Source of the DNA: Singulisphaera sp. GP187
Lineage (GTDB): Bacteria; Planctomycetota; Phycisphaerae; Phycisphaerales; SM1A02
Reading direction: 5' to 3'
Length of the DNA stretch: 50,776 nucleotides
Assembly (NCBI GenBank): GCA_945862215.1
Contig: CAMAXY010000015.1
Span: 1-50,776, forward strand
Each line of letters starts with the position of its first letter. Positions within the stretch are counted from its first letter, which is position 1. Position numbers and translations under genes: made by a program. Shown piece by piece: positions 49,680 through 50,776 of the stretch. Under the pieces are notes generated by a model. The model ran no database searches, was not told the origin of the DNA, and saw only the letters and a list, made by a program, of their open reading frames with translations.

Positions 49680-50776
49680 TCACTGTTTCCCGAGCGCCCA
49701 GCGCAATTCGGGCATTCGCAGTATCTGTGCGCCAACAAAGAATATTCCGCCACCGAGGATGACCATTCCCATCAACACGCTGGCCATCACCAGCCAACTT
49801 GCTTCGCTTGGCACGAACATCATTGCTCCCGCAAGCACGCCACCCATGACGGAGGAAACGAGAAGCGTGCGCAACCAACTTGTGCGCACGTCGCCAGTGA
49901 TCATCGGTCCAACACGACGCACGAGCAATCTTTCCAAGATAATCATTTGCAGGATTGCGCAGAATGCAGTGGAGAGCGCGAGGCCCGCCGTCCTGAGTGG
50001 AGTCCAAATGAGCGTGATGTTGAGAATGAAATTGAGCACCACCATGCTCATCGCAACCATGACTGGCTTCATTGGTTCACCACGAGCATAAAACGCTCGG
50101 GTCAAAACTTGGTTGGCGCTATAAGCCCAAATCGCCGGCGCATACGCCAGCAAGATTGTTGCGACTCGCTCGGTGTCTTCTGGAGAAAACGATTCGCCTT
50201 GAAACACTGTTGCGGTCAGTGGAACGCGCAGCAACATCAAGCCAATGCTTGCGGGAAATCCGATGAACATCACCAAACGAAGGGCACGCGCCATCGAGTT
50301 TCGAAATGCCTCTGGATTGTTTGCCTCGCGCGAAAGCTGCGGGAAAATAGCCGTTGCGACGGATATTCCAAAGACTCCAAGAGGAAATTCATACAGTCGC
50401 TGCGCGAATGAAATTGAAGCCATTGATCCTTCTTGAAGCGGATATGCGATTCCAAAAATCGTCGGACCAATCAAGGTTGGATAACTTGCGATCAGTCCAT
50501 CGACGAAAGTGTTGACCTGCAGGACTCCAAGTCCAAGCGCCATGGGAATTGCTTGACGAATGACTTGTATGAATTTTTGTCGTGACTCGGGACAGATCAC
50601 ACCGCGTTGAATTTCAAGTCCACGAAGCGACCACGCACTCCAGATCCATTGCAAGACGCCTGCCACCAACACACTGATTGCGACAATTGTGATGTGCGTG
50701 TTGGAGTTGAGCGGATCGAAACCGATTCTTCGCATCATCGATGGCGCCAATCCGACGCTCGTCAACACGATCATCA
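49680..50776 (-). CDS. murJ: Lipid II flippase MurJ, 5' partial
   Basis: The frame is open to the window end, so the N-terminal part is outside; 364 residues are seen. They comprise at least eight TM helices and MurJ/MviN signatures: LGLGVLQVNTFVDGLIAS, GSMASISFAQRLYEFPLGVFG, ATAIFPQLSREAN, FIGFPASIGLMLLRVPL and the hallmark VLTRAFYARGEPMKPV. MurJ flips lipid II for peptidoglycan synthesis, which implies that this organism makes a wall. It is convergent with the M16 genes, 17 bases away. Confidence 0.95.
   Translation of the reverse strand, partial: MIVLTSVGLAPSMMRRIGFDPLNSNTHITIVAISVLVAGVLQWIWSAWSLRGLEIQRGVICPESRQKFIQVIRQAIPMALGLGVLQVNTFVDGLIASYPTLIGPTIFGIAYPLQEGSMASISFAQRLYEFPLGVFGISVATAIFPQLSREANNPEAFRNSMARALRLVMFIGFPASIGLMLLRVPLTATVFQGESFSPEDTERVATILLAYAPAIWAYSANQVLTRAFYARGEPMKPVMVAMSMVVLNFILNITLIWTPLRTAGLALSTAFCAILQMIILERLLVRRVGPMITGDVRTSWLRTLLVSSVMGGVLAGAMMFVPSEASWLVMASVLMGMVILGGGIFFVGAQILRMPELRWALGKQ

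Noticed and set aside
1-50776. Prophage, insertion sequence or integrated element
   Set aside because: No transposase, integrase, phage structural gene or target-site duplication is visible, and neither tRNA has a recognisable repeated 3' end nearby.

Overview
The window looks like a stretch of core chromosome from a planctomycete, most likely a phycisphaera-type member of the Planctomycetota. This is inferred from four C-terminal dockerin-like domains on secreted proteins with no cohesin in sight, Bat-type and Gld-type gene sets, SPFH and ClpP-fold membrane proteins, and a 651-residue membrane-anchored helical protein of the kind seen in that phylum. Coding density is high. No phage, insertion sequence or CRISPR is visible. 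Fifteen gene junctions are 4-base ATGA or GTGA stop/start overlaps, so most genes sit in tight, probably translationally coupled operons.

Layout. 1-2670 (+): the end of a Bat operon (BatD-like, BatE-like). 2673-3499 (-): tRNA-Ser with its terminator, a broken dockerin gene, and rpoZ with a recognisable promoter. 3585-5791 (+): ClC channel and rnpA. 5805-16533 (-): a long run, in transcription order a 7-TM SPFH protein, HflC-like and HflK-like proteins, an ABC ATPase, an ABC-2 permease, the 651-residue unknown, an FAH-family enzyme and yidD. 16632-17669 (+): a divergent second ABC-2 permease. 17693-20158 (-): two secreted ClpP/NfeD-fold paralogues, one with a Ser/Lys dyad and one that has lost the serine. 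20256-23722 (-): a TIM-barrel protein, cmk, plsC and a CCA-adding-type nucleotidyltransferase. 23800-29627 (+): gcvH, an overlapping LolD-like ATPase and FtsX-like permease, and uvrB. 29628-30280: a non-coding gap between converging genes with two long imperfect hairpin repeats. 30281-33005 (-): gatB, hpt and a PH-domain membrane protein. 33075-37104: two cyclophilins, a MazG-like hydrolase, a duplicated-domain secreted protein and clpS. 37229-37342: tRNA-Cys and its terminator. 37355-46087 (-): three dockerin-bearing secreted proteins (nuclease/phosphatase-like, metzincin-like protease, DNRLRE), a GldA-F-G ABC system and a tiny Cys-rich membrane protein. 46175-49662 (+): an M16 peptidase pair. 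49680-end (-): murJ, cut by the window edge.

How it fits together. The envelope dominates: membrane quality control (SPFH, ClpP/NfeD-fold, ABC), secretion and folding (YidD, Gld ABC, cyclophilins, M16), and wall synthesis (MurJ). Housekeeping genes for RNA, translation and repair (rpoZ, rnpA, cca, cmk, gatB, hpt, uvrB, clpS) are interspersed. The two most unusual things are the 8686-20158 SPFH/ABC/ClpP-fold island and the pair of structured repeats between uvrB and the PH-domain gene. Functions are assigned from motifs read by eye; no database search was possible.
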